64,000 bases of DNA from Deinococcus sp. KSM4-11 (lineage in GTDB: Bacteria; Deinococcota; Deinococci; Deinococcales; Deinococcaceae), in assembly GCF_004801415.1 (NCBI RefSeq), contig NZ_SSNX01000007.1, positions 124,001 to 188,000 of the forward strand. The letters run 5' to 3'. The stretch's first letter is position 1; each line of letters starts with the position of its first letter. The translations under genes were made by a program, and so were the position numbers. Shown here one piece after another: positions 23,975 through 33,494 of the stretch. Under the pieces are notes generated by a model. That model was not told the DNA's origin and did no database searches. It saw only the letters and a program-made list of their open reading frames with translations.

Positions 23975-25126
23975 ATGGCGAGCGCTGATTCCCCCACGGT
24001 ATTCGTTGTCGCGGCCGACCCGGCCCGCGCAGCCACCCTCGTTCATGCCCTGCCCCAGGTGACCGTGATTCCCGTCACGGACGCCGAGACGCTGCTGCGC
24101 GAGGCGCACGTCACGCCGCCCGACGTGGTGCTGCTGTACACCGACACGCCCGGCGTGCCGCTGTGGCAGGTGCTGCCCATGCTGCGCCAGCGCGCGGAAC
24201 TGGCCGGCACGCGCTGGCTGGCGGTGGGCACGCAGGGCCTGGGCGAGATGCTGAGCGCCGGGGCCGACGCCCTGATCAGCGACACCACGCCGACCGCCGC
24301 GCTGGTCTTGCAGGTGCGCACCATGCTGGGCCGCGCCACGCAGCACCACGACCTGCAGGGCCGGGTCGCCACACTGCAGCGCCGCATGGACACCTGGGAG
24401 CACGAGGAACGCGTGCGCGACCAGCTGGTGCACATGCTGGTGCACGACCTGAAGAACCCCATCGCAGCCGTCATGGGCCTGCTGGAGATCGTGTACGACG
24501 ATCACCGTGTTCCCGAGGACAACCGCGAGCTGATCAAGGTCGCCCGCGACGAGACCCAGCACCTGCTGCACCTCGCCGTGAACATGCTGGACGTGCGCAA
24601 GATACAGGCGGGCAAGATGCACCTCAAGCGCGAGCTGGTGTTCAGCCCGATGTTTGAGGAGATCCTGGAGCAGGCGCGCGGGGACGTCGGCAGCGGCCTG
24701 CGGGACCGGCACGTCCGGGTGGACGTCGAGCAGGACCTCTCGCCTGCCAGCGCCGATCCGGAAATCCTGCGCCGCGTGATGGCGAATCTGGTCAGCAACG
24801 CCATGAAGCACACCACGACCGGTGGCGTGATCACGCTGCTGGTACGCGCCGTGCCCACCGGCGTGCAGGTGGCCGTGCGCGACGACGGCGAAGGCATTCC
24901 CGCCGAGGATATTCCCAACCTGTTCGCCGCCTTCGAGCAGTCCCGCCTGACCCTGCACGGCCGCTTCGACACCGGCATGGGCCTGGCCTTCTGCAAGCTG
25001 GCCATCGAGGAACACGGCGGCACCATCTGGGTTGAGTCCGAACGGGGCAAGGGCGCGGCCTTCTACTTCAACCTGCCGCTGGCCGTGGATGGCGACGACG
25101 ACGATTTCATCGAGATCCTGAACTGA
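23975..25126 (+). CDS. Soluble histidine kinase with degenerate receiver-like N-terminus
   Basis: 383 residues, no membrane segment. Residues 8-120 fold like a receiver ([18 protein letters not shown], then [20 protein letters not shown]), but the DD pair and the K loop are not conserved, so it is probably not phosphorylated normally. A short coiled coil leads to HisKA with [16 protein letters not shown], phospho-accepting His 157, followed by the ATPase domain ([35 protein letters not shown]). The acidic tail DGDDDDF is unusual. TAGACT lies 12 bases before the ATG. No partner regulator is adjacent. Confidence 0.87.
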   Translation: MASADSPTVFVVAADPARAATLVHALPQVTVIPVTDAETLLREAHVTPPDVVLLYTDTPGVPLWQVLPMLRQRAELAGTRWLAVGTQGLGEMLSAGADALISDTTPTAALVLQVRTMLGRATQHHDLQGRVATLQRRMDTWEHEERVRDQLVHMLVHDLKNPIAAVMGLLEIVYDDHRVPEDNRELIKVARDETQHLLHLAVNMLDVRKIQAGKMHLKRELVFSPMFEEILEQARGDVGSGLRDRHVRVDVEQDLSPASADPEILRRVMANLVSNAMKHTTTGGVITLLVRAVPTGVQVAVRDDGEGIPAEDIPNLFAAFEQSRLTLHGRFDTGMGLAFCKLAIEEHGGTIWVESERGKGAAFYFNLPLAVDGDDDDFIEILN

Positions 25127-25157
25127 CCGGCCTGCACCGGGCTTTCCCGGAGCGGGC

Positions 25158-25721
25158 CTACAGGTACGCCAGCGTCCAGTCCGCCGCGCCGTGATCGAGT
25201 CCCGCACGCAGCAGCGCCAGACCATCCGGCACCGGATCGTGTCGGTGGGGAAGCCCATCCAGCAGGGCCTGGAAGTCCTGAAGGGCGTACTTGGCCGGGG
25301 CGTGGCGGACGGCGGTGACCACACCGTCCTGCACGTCATACACCGCGCCGTACACGTTGCCCTTGCGGGCGTCCATCGACACGCCCTGGGGGCCGTCGCC
25401 GCTGACCAGGGCCTCCAGCGTGGACACGCCCAGCACCCGCGCTCCCCACACGGATGCCAGCCCCAGGGCGTAGCTGGCACCCACCCGCACGCCCGTGTAG
25501 GAACCCGGCCCCGTGCCGATAACGATGGTGTCCGCCAGCAGGGGAAGCACGGCTTCCCCGAACAGTTCCTGCACGCCCTCCGGCAGCTGTTCGGCATGGG
25601 CGCGGCCCACCTCGCGCGCCGCTGTCACCACGGTGGTACCCCAGCTCAGGGCCAGCGTCAGGAACGGCGTGGCCGTGTCCAGGGCCAGGGTGACGTGCGG
25701 GTGGGCGTCTGGGGCGGTCAT
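25158..25721 (-). CDS. tsaB: tRNA threonylcarbamoyladenosine biosynthesis protein TsaB
   Basis: 187 residues, ASKHA-fold. Diagnostic strings are LALDTATPFLTLAL at the N-terminus, the HAEQLPEGVQELF segment, and IGTGPGSYTGVRVGASYALGLA near residues 68-89. TsaB is the dimerising partner of TsaD in making t6A37 of ANN-decoding tRNAs. It is shorter than E. coli TsaB (231 aa) by its C-terminal part, as in many bacteria. TACAAT lies 8 bases before the ATG, divergent from gltA. Confidence 0.9.
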   Translation of the reverse strand: MTAPDAHPHVTLALDTATPFLTLALSWGTTVVTAAREVGRAHAEQLPEGVQELFGEAVLPLLADTIVIGTGPGSYTGVRVGASYALGLASVWGARVLGVSTLEALVSGDGPQGVSMDARKGNVYGAVYDVQDGVVTAVRHAPAKYALQDFQALLDGLPHRHDPVPDGLALLRAGLDHGAADWTLAYL

Positions 25722-25729
25722 CGCGGGGC

Positions 25730-25735
25730 ATTGTA
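25730..25735 (-). promoter_or_regulatory. Leaderless -10 box TACAAT
   Basis: Near-consensus TACAAT on the minus strand, 8 bases before the tsaB ATG. Confidence 0.55.
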
Positions 25736-25818
25736 GGGGCCGCCGGGCGCGCTGTCACCTGTACAGGAACGTCGACAGGGCCGGGCGTGGGGGTGGCCGA
25801 TGGTATCCTCAGGACAAC

Positions 25819-26952
<1,134 letters not shown>

Positions 26953-26963
26953 TTGCCTCAGGC

Positions 26964-27004
26964 GGGAGGGCAGAGGGCCGGGAACCGGCGCGCTCTGCCC
27001 TCCC
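26964..27004. terminator. Bidirectional terminator
   Basis: Perfect 12-bp stem GGGAGGGCAGAG / CTCTGCCCTCCC with a 17-base loop between convergent gltA and the YbjN-like gene. Confidence 0.8.
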
Positions 27005-27014
27005 GGTCTGTGTT

Positions 27015-27482
<468 letters not shown>

Positions 27483-27489
27483 GCCGGGG

Positions 27490-27495
27490 AGTATA
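27490..27495 (-). promoter_or_regulatory. Leaderless -10 box TATACT
   Basis: TATACT on the minus strand, 7 bases before ATG 27482. Confidence 0.6.
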
Positions 27496-27578
27496 GAGCC
27501 CTGCCCGCACGTGGATTGCAGGAAAAGGTGGTGGAAGCTGCACACGGTGGGGGGCGGGGGCGATCCCCACCGCCGGAC

Positions 27579-28571
27579 TCAGGCGTGGTAGATCCAGACC
27601 TCCCGCGCTTCATCCCAGGTGCGGTACAGCTGCCCCAGCAGCCGCAGGTGCTCGGCGTGCGCCAGGGTTTCGGCCAGCGCGAAGCGGCGACCAGAGGTGT
27701 TCAGTTCCCTGTTGAACATTGCCAGTGACAGGTCGTAGGCGCTGCGCGGCTCACGGCCCGCCTCGGCGGCCACGAAGTCCAGCCGCTCGTGGTGATGCTC
27801 ACGCAGTTCGCGGGCCCGGGCCTGCACGCCCTCCATGACCGGGCCGTGGTGCCCCACGACCGCCCGGCGGGGGTTCAGGGCCTCTAGCTTGCCGAGCGTC
27901 TGGAGGTAATCGCCCAGCGGATCGGGCCGGGTGTACGCGTACAGGCCCACGTTCGGGCTGATGCGCGGCAGGATCGCGTCCCCGGCGATGAGCACGCTCT
28001 CGTCCTCGTTCCACAGGCCCAGGTGCCCGTCGGCATGGCCGGGCAACCACAGCACTTCCCACTCGCGACCGGTCAGGGTCACGTGCTGGCCCTCACGCAG
28101 CGGGTGGACACGGCTGGCCGGATGCACCCGGTCGCGGCCCCGGCGGGTGTCCGCGCCCATCTCCGAGAGCGACTCGCGCGGCAGGCCGTGGTCGCGCATG
28201 TGCTTGAGGTGGCCGGGCAGCCACTCCTCCCACAGGTGCCAGTAGCGTTCCCCGCGCCCGATCTCCACGTCCAGCATGTGCACGGCCGCGCCGCTGCGCT
28301 CCTCGACCACGCCCGCCAGCCCGTAATGGTCCGGGTGGTGGTGCGTGATGATGACCTGCTCCACATCGCTCCAGTGCAGGCCCAGCGCGGCCAGGCCGTC
28401 CTCGATGGCCGCCTTCGCCTCGGGCGTGTCGAGCGCCGTATCGATCATGGTGACCGGGCCGTGGGCGGGCGCGTCGATCAGCACCGTCACGGTCTTCATC
28501 GGGTACGGAATCGGCACCTGGAGGGCGTGTAGCGAGCCCAGCACGGGGGTGAGCAGCGGGGCATCGGTCAT
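27579..28571 (-). CDS. Metallo-beta-lactamase-fold hydrolase
   Basis: 330 residues. The metal site is THHHPDHYG (about 76-84), with further ligands in LPGHADGHLGL, IAGDAILP and VGHHGPVMEG. A C-terminal winged-helix-like tail (SLAMFNRELNTSGRRFALAETLAHAEHLRLLGQL) is typical of the LACTB2/RNase-like or thioesterase-like branch. It is a cytoplasmic zinc hydrolase of unknown substrate, glyoxalase-II-like or lactonase-like. TAGCCT 6 bases before the ATG marks a leaderless promoter. Confidence 0.87.
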   Translation of the reverse strand: MTDAPLLTPVLGSLHALQVPIPYPMKTVTVLIDAPAHGPVTMIDTALDTPEAKAAIEDGLAALGLHWSDVEQVIITHHHPDHYGLAGVVEERSGAAVHMLDVEIGRGERYWHLWEEWLPGHLKHMRDHGLPRESLSEMGADTRRGRDRVHPASRVHPLREGQHVTLTGREWEVLWLPGHADGHLGLWNEDESVLIAGDAILPRISPNVGLYAYTRPDPLGDYLQTLGKLEALNPRRAVVGHHGPVMEGVQARARELREHHHERLDFVAAEAGREPRSAYDLSLAMFNRELNTSGRRFALAETLAHAEHLRLLGQLYRTWDEAREVWIYHA

Positions 28572-28577
28572 GCCCGG

Positions 28578-28583
28578 AGGCTA
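28578..28583 (-). promoter_or_regulatory. Leaderless -10 box TAGCCT
   Basis: TAGCCT on the minus strand, 6 bases before ATG 28571; identical to the box of the 4636 response regulator. Confidence 0.6.
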
Positions 28584-28626
28584 GCACCCGCCTCCGTTCC
28601 CCTCCTGCTCCCGCGTGCGGAACAGG

Positions 28627-29124
28627 TCAGGGGTGCAGACGCAGAGGTTCGATGCGGAACGTGCCCTTGTCCACGTGCAGCCACGCGCAGGCGATGGGCA
28701 AGCTGAAGCGTCGCGGGCCGACCGACCCTGGATTCAGGTAGGTCACGCCCTCACGGATCTCGACGTGCGGCGTGTGCGTATGGCCGCTCACGACGACTTG
28801 GATACCGGCATCCACCGGGCGCAGGTCGAGGTCATGAAGGTCGTGCAGGACGTACACGAACACGGCTCCCAGTTCCAGCAGGAGGGTCGCGGGCAACCCA
28901 TCCAGAGGGGGTGTGCGATCGACGTTCCCGCGCACGGCGTACACCGGGGCGGGCGTTATGGCCCGCAGATCCTCCAAGAGCTCCGGTCGCCCCACGTCTC
29001 CCGCGTGCAGGATCACGTCGGCGTCCGGCCCGAGTGCCAGTACCTCCGGGCGCAGCAGGCCGTGCGTGTCGGAGATCACCAGCACGCGCCGGACGGCCTG
29101 GAGGGGGTTCAGGGTGTCCGGCAC
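28627..29124 (-). CDS. YfcE/MJ0936-family metallophosphoesterase
   Basis: 165 residues from GTG 29124. All metal motifs are present: VLVISDTHGLL, ILHAGDVGRPE, AVRGNVDRTP, VLHD and VSGHTHTPHVE, then LNPGSVGPRR. Members hydrolyse phosphodiesters with Mn2+ or Ni2+; the physiological substrate is unknown. The first 15 bases overlap the end of the 29109 PEGA gene, so the two are probably co-transcribed and translationally coupled. Confidence 0.9.
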   Translation of the reverse strand: MPDTLNPLQAVRRVLVISDTHGLLRPEVLALGPDADVILHAGDVGRPELLEDLRAITPAPVYAVRGNVDRTPPLDGLPATLLLELGAVFVYVLHDLHDLDLRPVDAGIQVVVSGHTHTPHVEIREGVTYLNPGSVGPRRFSLPIACAWLHVDKGTFRIEPLRLHP

Positions 29125-30044
29125 CCGTAGACTCCGGCGTCCAGCGCGCAGCGGATGGTCGTGACCTGGGTGGCCGTGATCCTCACCAGCAGGTTCTGCG
29201 GTTTCAGCGCCCTGTCGAGCGGCAGAACATTCACGCCCACCGTGCCCGGCCGGAGGGCCACGCGCAGCGGTTTGCCCCTGCCCGGCACCTGTCCGGCCGA
29301 ACTCCCGTCGATCAAGACCTGCGCGGGGATGTCCGACGCGACGCTCAGCGTGCCCGTGATCGGCACGAGCACCGCGCGCACCTCGGCCACGCCATTCTCC
29401 GGGACGTTCACCCGCTGAGACCGGCTGGACAGACCGGGGGCCGTGACCGTGACCGCCACACTGCCGACCGGCACGTCTGGAATGGTCAGGGGCGCGTAGC
29501 CCGCCAGGTGCCCCTCCACGCGCACCTCCGCGCCCGGCTCGGACGCCACGACCCGCAGCGTGCCGAAGCGGCCCACCGTGTACGTGGTCGTCGCGACCGT
29601 ATACGCCCCGGCTGGAAGGTTCTGCGCCGCGACCTGCACGTCCCGTCCCGCCTCGTCCAGCGAACGGGCGCCCTGCGCGGTCGACACGTCCAGCGGTTGC
29701 AGGCTCGCGACCGTGTACACCTGTGTGAAACCAGAACTGGGAGGCAGGCGCACCGGCACCGCCGTTCCGGCCGCCACCGCCCCCACCGAGACCACCTGCA
29801 CCGGCTGCCCGGACGTGAGCACCAGCGAGGACACATATGCCGGGCGGTCTGTCGTGACCAGCAGTGCTCCCGGCCCCGGGGGGCGGTACAGTGTCTCGCC
29901 GGTGACTGTGCTGATCGCCGTGTCGGACAGCTGCGCCTCAACCCGCAGCAGGGCGCCCGTCTGCGCGCGCAGCGGTGCGGGAACGCACGCCACGAGCGCG
30001 GCGGTCAAGGCCGCCACTCCCCAGATCCACCTGAACCGCGTCAT
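29109..30044 (-). CDS. Secreted DUF4384/PEGA-domain protein
   Basis: 311 residues. Two adjacent ATGs exist; the second (30044) is chosen since TACCCT lies exactly 6 bases upstream. A signal peptide with LVAC near residue 20 suggests a lipoprotein (WGVAALTAALVACVP). Residues 30-160 resemble the DUF4384 domain (GALLVTTDRPAYVSSLVL). Two PEGA-like domains follow: GTLRVVASEPGAEVRVEGHLAGYAPLTIPDVPVG and GTLSVASDIPAQVLIDGSSAGQVPGRGKPLRV. Such proteins are common at the Deinococcus cell surface, and PEGA repeats usually bind or space wall polymers. Partner function is unknown. Confidence 0.8.
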   Translation of the reverse strand: MTRFRWIWGVAALTAALVACVPAPLRAQTGALLRVEAQLSDTAISTVTGETLYRPPGPGALLVTTDRPAYVSSLVLTSGQPVQVVSVGAVAAGTAVPVRLPPSSGFTQVYTVASLQPLDVSTAQGARSLDEAGRDVQVAAQNLPAGAYTVATTTYTVGRFGTLRVVASEPGAEVRVEGHLAGYAPLTIPDVPVGSVAVTVTAPGLSSRSQRVNVPENGVAEVRAVLVPITGTLSVASDIPAQVLIDGSSAGQVPGRGKPLRVALRPGTVGVNVLPLDRALKPQNLLVRITATQVTTIRCALDAGVYGCRTP

Positions 30045-30050
30045 CATTCC

Positions 30051-30056
30051 AGGGTA
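30051..30056 (-). promoter_or_regulatory. Leaderless -10 box TACCCT
   Basis: TACCCT on the minus strand lies 3 bases before one ATG and 6 bases before the next; family-typical spacing favours the second. Confidence 0.55.
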
Positions 30057-30135
30057 GGCGTTCGCGTCAGCCCGGCGGTTCAGGGAAGCTGACGGCACGT
30101 TTACTCATGTGCGGCCTGGCGGGCACCCCACAACA

Positions 30136-30159
30136 ACAGCCCGGCCGGAACCGGGCTGT
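30136..30159 (-). terminator. Terminator hairpin for the 30196 gene
   Basis: Perfect 9-bp stem ACAGCCCGG / CCGGGCTGT with 6-base loop, followed on the minus strand by TGTTGTTG. Confidence 0.65.
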
Positions 30160-30174
30160 CGGTGGGAACGCTGG

Positions 30175-30214
30175 TTCAGGGAAGGCGCTTCATGTTCAGG
30201 GAAGGCGCTTCATG
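30175..30214. repeat. Perfect 20-bp tandem duplication at the 3' end of a gene
   Basis: TTCAGGGAAGGCGCTTCATG occurs twice head-to-tail (30175-30194 and 30195-30214). The copy nearer the gene encodes its last codons MKRLP and stop; the second repeats the same codons and stop beyond it. Confidence 0.9.
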
Positions 30215-30708
30215 ATGGACTGCAGGCTGGCGCTGTCGGCCCAGGCCATGCCCTTGTCCACGTACATGCGGGCCGTCTCGGTGTCGCCGCGCTGCAGGGC
30301 CAGATACGCGAGTTTCGCGGCGCTCAGGGAGGCCCACTGCTTCTCGGTATCGTTCAGATCCGTGAGCTTGCTCCAGGCGTTGTACGCGTTGATCCACCAC
30401 TGGGTCTTGGTGTACAGCTGCGCCAGGTACGCGTTGTAGTCGCGGTTGCCCGCTTCCATGCTGGCGGCGTAGTACGCGTGATCTACCGAGGCCTTCCACA
30501 GCGTGCGGTCGTAGAAGGGCACGGGGTAGGCCACGTCGGCCTGCACGGCGAACTCCTGCGCCTTGGCGTAGTTGTCGCTGGCGCTCATGGTGGCGGGGCT
30601 GTCCATGGCGGGCGTGGCCGTGTCGGTCGTGGTGGTGGTCGTGGTGGTGTCCTGCGCGGCGGCGAGGCCTGCCAGTGCGAACGCGGTCAGCATGAGAATC
30701 TTCTTCAT
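30196..30708 (-). CDS. Secreted helical-repeat protein of unknown function
   Basis: 170 residues. A signal peptide (MKKILMLTAFALAGLAAA) is followed by a Thr-rich stretch (eight consecutive Thr after Asp) and a helical domain of about 120 residues (YAKAQEFAVQADVAYP, YYAASMEAGNRDYNAYLAQLYTKTQWW, AYLALQRGDTETARMYVDKGMAWAD) that looks like two or three TPR-like hairpins. ATG 30708 is preferred over ATG 30720 because it begins the signal peptide directly; TAAGAT lies 10 bases upstream. The 3' end carries a 20-bp tandem duplication including the stop codon. Confidence 0.72.
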   Translation of the reverse strand: MKKILMLTAFALAGLAAAQDTTTTTTTTDTATPAMDSPATMSASDNYAKAQEFAVQADVAYPVPFYDRTLWKASVDHAYYAASMEAGNRDYNAYLAQLYTKTQWWINAYNAWSKLTDLNDTEKQWASLSAAKLAYLALQRGDTETARMYVDKGMAWADSASLQSIMKRLP

Positions 30709-30805
30709 ATCAGTTCGCATCTTAGGCCGTACCCTGGCAAGCGTCCATCTCACCCACCCAGCGCCGCCCCTACCGTAAAGGGACTGTAAAGGAGCTCACC
30801 TTCAC

Positions 30806-32563
30806 ATGAGGATTCCCCCCCGCGCCCTGCTCCTGCTCCTGCTGACCCCGGCCTTCTCGCCCGCCACGGCGGCCCAGGGCACCGCTCCGGCCGTCCCAGC
30901 CTCGCCGGTCTACACGGCTCCCAAGATCGACCTCTTCAAGGAATTGCGCGTCATCTCCGGCGTGAGCATCACGAACAGCGGCGACCTGTTCTTCATTGGT
31001 TCGGACGCCAGGGTGCACCGCACGGACGCCAGCGGCACCGAGAAGTGGTTCTACCCGCTCGGTGACCTGGGCCGGGCCTACCCGGTCATCACCCCCCAGG
31101 GCGGCGTGATCGCCGCCGCCTACGACGACACCGTGTACGCCCTGGACGCCGCCGGGAAGCTCCAGTGGAAGCTCAAGCTGGACGGCGACGTGTTCGCCAC
31201 GCCCGCCCTGCGCACGGACGGCAGCGTGATCGTCGCCACGGCCGGTGGCAGCGTGACCGCCATCGGGCCTGACGGCAAGGCGCTGTGGACCTTCAAGGTG
31301 GGCGCGCCCGTGTTCAGTTCCCCGGCCATCGCGCAGGACGGCACCATCTATTTCGGCGCACAGAACAACCGCCTGTACGCCCTGACGCCAGACGGCAAGA
31401 CGAAGTGGACGTACACGGCCGGGTCGCTGGTGTTCAGCTCCCCCGCCCTGGACGATGCGGGCAACATCTACTTCGGCTCCAGCGACCGCCGCATCCACTC
31501 GCTGGCGCCGGACGGCACCTCCCGCTGGAGCGTCCTGACCGGCCTGTTCGTGAACGCCAGCCCGATCGTGACCAGCAGCGGCCTGATCGTGGTCGGCAGT
31601 TACGACGGCAAGGTGTACGCCCTGAATGCCGAAGGCGAGACCGTCTGGACGTACATAGCCGGGCAGCCCGTCGCGGCGTCCGCCGTGGAACTCGTGGGCG
31701 GCACCGTGATCGTGCCGGATCTGGGCGGCACCGTCCACGCCATCGGCCCGCAGGGGCAGGCCCTGTGGACGATTCCCACCGGCAAGAAGATCGATCTGTC
31801 CCTCAGCGTCAGCGACCAGGGCAACCTGTACTTCGTCACGCAGGGGGGCGCGCTGAACGTGATCGGGCGGCAGCGGCCGCTGGCCGTCGGCCCGTGGACG
31901 ACCTTCCACGCGCGCTCTGACGCCTGGGGCCGCGCCCTGACGGCCCAGGACACCCAGGCGCTGACCCTGGCGCGTCAGGCCGCCGCCACAGCCCCCCTGG
32001 CGCAGCTCAAGCCCTTCGCTCCACCGGTCGCCACCACCCCGAAACCCGGCAGCCCCACGGCCACGACGCCCCCGAAACCCGCTCCTCCGACCACCACGAC
32101 GCCGGCGCCGCCCACGGCCACCACACCGCCTAAACCCACCACGCCGCCGGTCGCCGTCCAGCCACCCAAACCGGCCACGCCGCCCGCGCCGGTGCTCACG
32201 CCCGCACAACTAGCCGCGCGGGCCGTCACCCAGGCACAGGTGCAGGATCAACAGGTGTTCCTGCCGCTCGCGGACGCCGCCGGCGCGCTGCGTCTGCCCA
32301 TCCGCACGCTCACGGTTCGTACGGCCACGCTGGATCTGAATGCTGAGCGGGTGCCTGTGAACATCCGACTGTTCGGCGGCCAGCCGTACGTGTCGCTGGC
32401 GGAACTCGCGGGCCTGCCGAACGTGGCCACCACCCTGGTCACCACGCCGACGCCGGCCATCACCCTGACCCGCGCCGGACAGGTCACGACCTTCGCGCTG
32501 AACGTGCCGAAGCTGGTGCCCCTGACGCACGGCAAGGAGTACCCGGACGTGCTGCCCCGCTGA
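30806..32563 (+). CDS. Secreted PQQ-like beta-propeller protein with stalk domain
   Basis: 585 residues. A signal peptide (to about 24) is followed by a beta-propeller at about 40-365 made of repeats such as GTIYFGAQNNRLYALTPDGKTKWTYTAGSLVFSSPAL. A Pro/Thr linker (395-470: PPKPAPPTTTTPAPPTATTPPKP) leads to a C-terminal ~110-residue domain resembling the copper amine oxidase N1-like stalk domain (VFLPLADAAGALRLP, VNIRLFGGQPYVSLAELAGL). The protein is presumably a surface scaffold or outer-membrane-assembly-like module rather than a quinoenzyme, since no PQQ ligands are evident. AAGGAG stands 12 bases before the ATG. The 54886 protein is a relative in the propeller part. Confidence 0.8.
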   Translation: MRIPPRALLLLLLTPAFSPATAAQGTAPAVPASPVYTAPKIDLFKELRVISGVSITNSGDLFFIGSDARVHRTDASGTEKWFYPLGDLGRAYPVITPQGGVIAAAYDDTVYALDAAGKLQWKLKLDGDVFATPALRTDGSVIVATAGGSVTAIGPDGKALWTFKVGAPVFSSPAIAQDGTIYFGAQNNRLYALTPDGKTKWTYTAGSLVFSSPALDDAGNIYFGSSDRRIHSLAPDGTSRWSVLTGLFVNASPIVTSSGLIVVGSYDGKVYALNAEGETVWTYIAGQPVAASAVELVGGTVIVPDLGGTVHAIGPQGQALWTIPTGKKIDLSLSVSDQGNLYFVTQGGALNVIGRQRPLAVGPWTTFHARSDAWGRALTAQDTQALTLARQAAATAPLAQLKPFAPPVATTPKPGSPTATTPPKPAPPTTTTPAPPTATTPPKPTTPPVAVQPPKPATPPAPVLTPAQLAARAVTQAQVQDQQVFLPLADAAGALRLPIRTLTVRTATLDLNAERVPVNIRLFGGQPYVSLAELAGLPNVATTLVTTPTPAITLTRAGQVTTFALNVPKLVPLTHGKEYPDVLPR

Positions 32564-32578
32564 CCGATCCGGATCGGT
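32563..32578 (+). terminator. Short palindromic terminator
   Basis: Perfect 16-base palindrome ACCGATCCGGATCGGT beginning at the last base of the stop codon and followed by TTTC. Could alternatively be an operator. Confidence 0.45.
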
Positions 32579-32812
32579 TTCACGCGGGAAGCGAGTGGGC
32601 CGCCGACATCCGGCGTCCGGAACGCCGACGGTTCGCCCGGCCATAGCTAAGGTGTGGCCGGGCTGTCGTGCCGGGGCCACTGTGAAGAGTGGAGGCGGCA
32701 CCGTGCACGAAGTCTGCATGGCACGTGGACGGAACCTGGGTGTGGCCCCGGCATCCTGTGTTCAGGACAGGCGGCGGCCACGAGGCCGCCCCGGACGCCA
32801 AGGAGACCCACC

Positions 32813-33211
32813 ATGACCAAGTTCCTGATCACCGCCGTGACCGCCCTGACCCTCGCTGCCTCGACCGCCTTCGCCAGCAGCGCCCAGACCTACGCCATGG
32901 ACGACACCGGCATGGAGTACACCGCGCTGCAGACCGAGAGCAGCTGGATGGCCGTGGAAGTGCCGCTCGCGGCCCTGGGCGGGAGTGTGCCGAGCAACCT
33001 GAACATCGCCGTAACCGGATTGCCGGCGGGGACGACGGTGGCGCTGAACAGTGTGGAGAGGTATGCGGACACGGCGCTGCTGTACGTGACGGTGAGTCGC
33101 TCGGACACGTCGACGGTGGTGAATGGCGTGGCGACCATCGCGGTCAAGTCGGGCAGTACGGTGCTGACCAGCGTCTCGATCCCCGTCTACGGCGCCGCGT
33201 ACGGCCAGTAA
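32813..33211 (+). CDS. Small secreted beta-rich protein of unknown function
   Basis: 132 residues, preceded by AAGGAG. A signal peptide (MTKFLITAVTALTLAASTAFA) releases a ~110-residue domain with alternating short strands (SNLNIAVTGLPAGTTVALNSV, ALLYVTVSRSDTSTVVNGVATIAVKSGSTVLTSVSIPVYG), an Ig-like or fibronectin-like pattern. It has its own terminator downstream. No specific family is recognised. Confidence 0.75.
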   Translation: MTKFLITAVTALTLAASTAFASSAQTYAMDDTGMEYTALQTESSWMAVEVPLAALGGSVPSNLNIAVTGLPAGTTVALNSVERYADTALLYVTVSRSDTSTVVNGVATIAVKSGSTVLTSVSIPVYGAAYGQ

Positions 33212-33243
33212 GCCCCACGGCCTGACCCGGAACGTACCCATCC

Positions 33244-33270
33244 ACCCCGCCTGACGTAGGCGGGGTTCTG
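33244..33270 (+). terminator. Rho-independent terminator
   Basis: ACCCCGCC / GGCGGGGT stem, 7-base loop, followed by TCTG; 33 bases after the 33211 stop. Confidence 0.7.
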
Positions 33271-33275
33271 CATAT

Positions 33276-33494
33276 TCACGTCCCGGCGCCCGAGCTGCCT
33301 CTTCGATAGATGGCGACGGCCTTCACATCGGACTGGGAACACCGCAGCGGAAGTTGGCGGATCGGTTCGTCCGAGCTGGTGGCAGTCCACAGCCAGCCGC
33401 GCGTCCCGTTGAACTGAGGCCCCACCTGAGGATGCCGGGCCGCGAACCGTGCCACGATCGAGGAGATGTCCACTGCCCACCCGGTGCTGTCCAC
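33276..33494 (-). CDS. Possible small hypothetical protein
   Basis: 72 residues from GTG 33494. It fills the 33.27-33.46 kb gap on the minus strand and overlaps the start of the 33466 gene by 29 bases. The composition is protein-like (ISSIVARFAARHPQVGPQF, SQSDVKAVAIYRRG), but third-position GC is lower than in neighbours, and no ribosome site or family is recognised. It could be a decayed gene end or chance. Confidence 0.22.
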   Translation of the reverse strand: MDSTGWAVDISSIVARFAARHPQVGPQFNGTRGWLWTATSSDEPIRQLPLRCSQSDVKAVAIYRRGSSGAGT

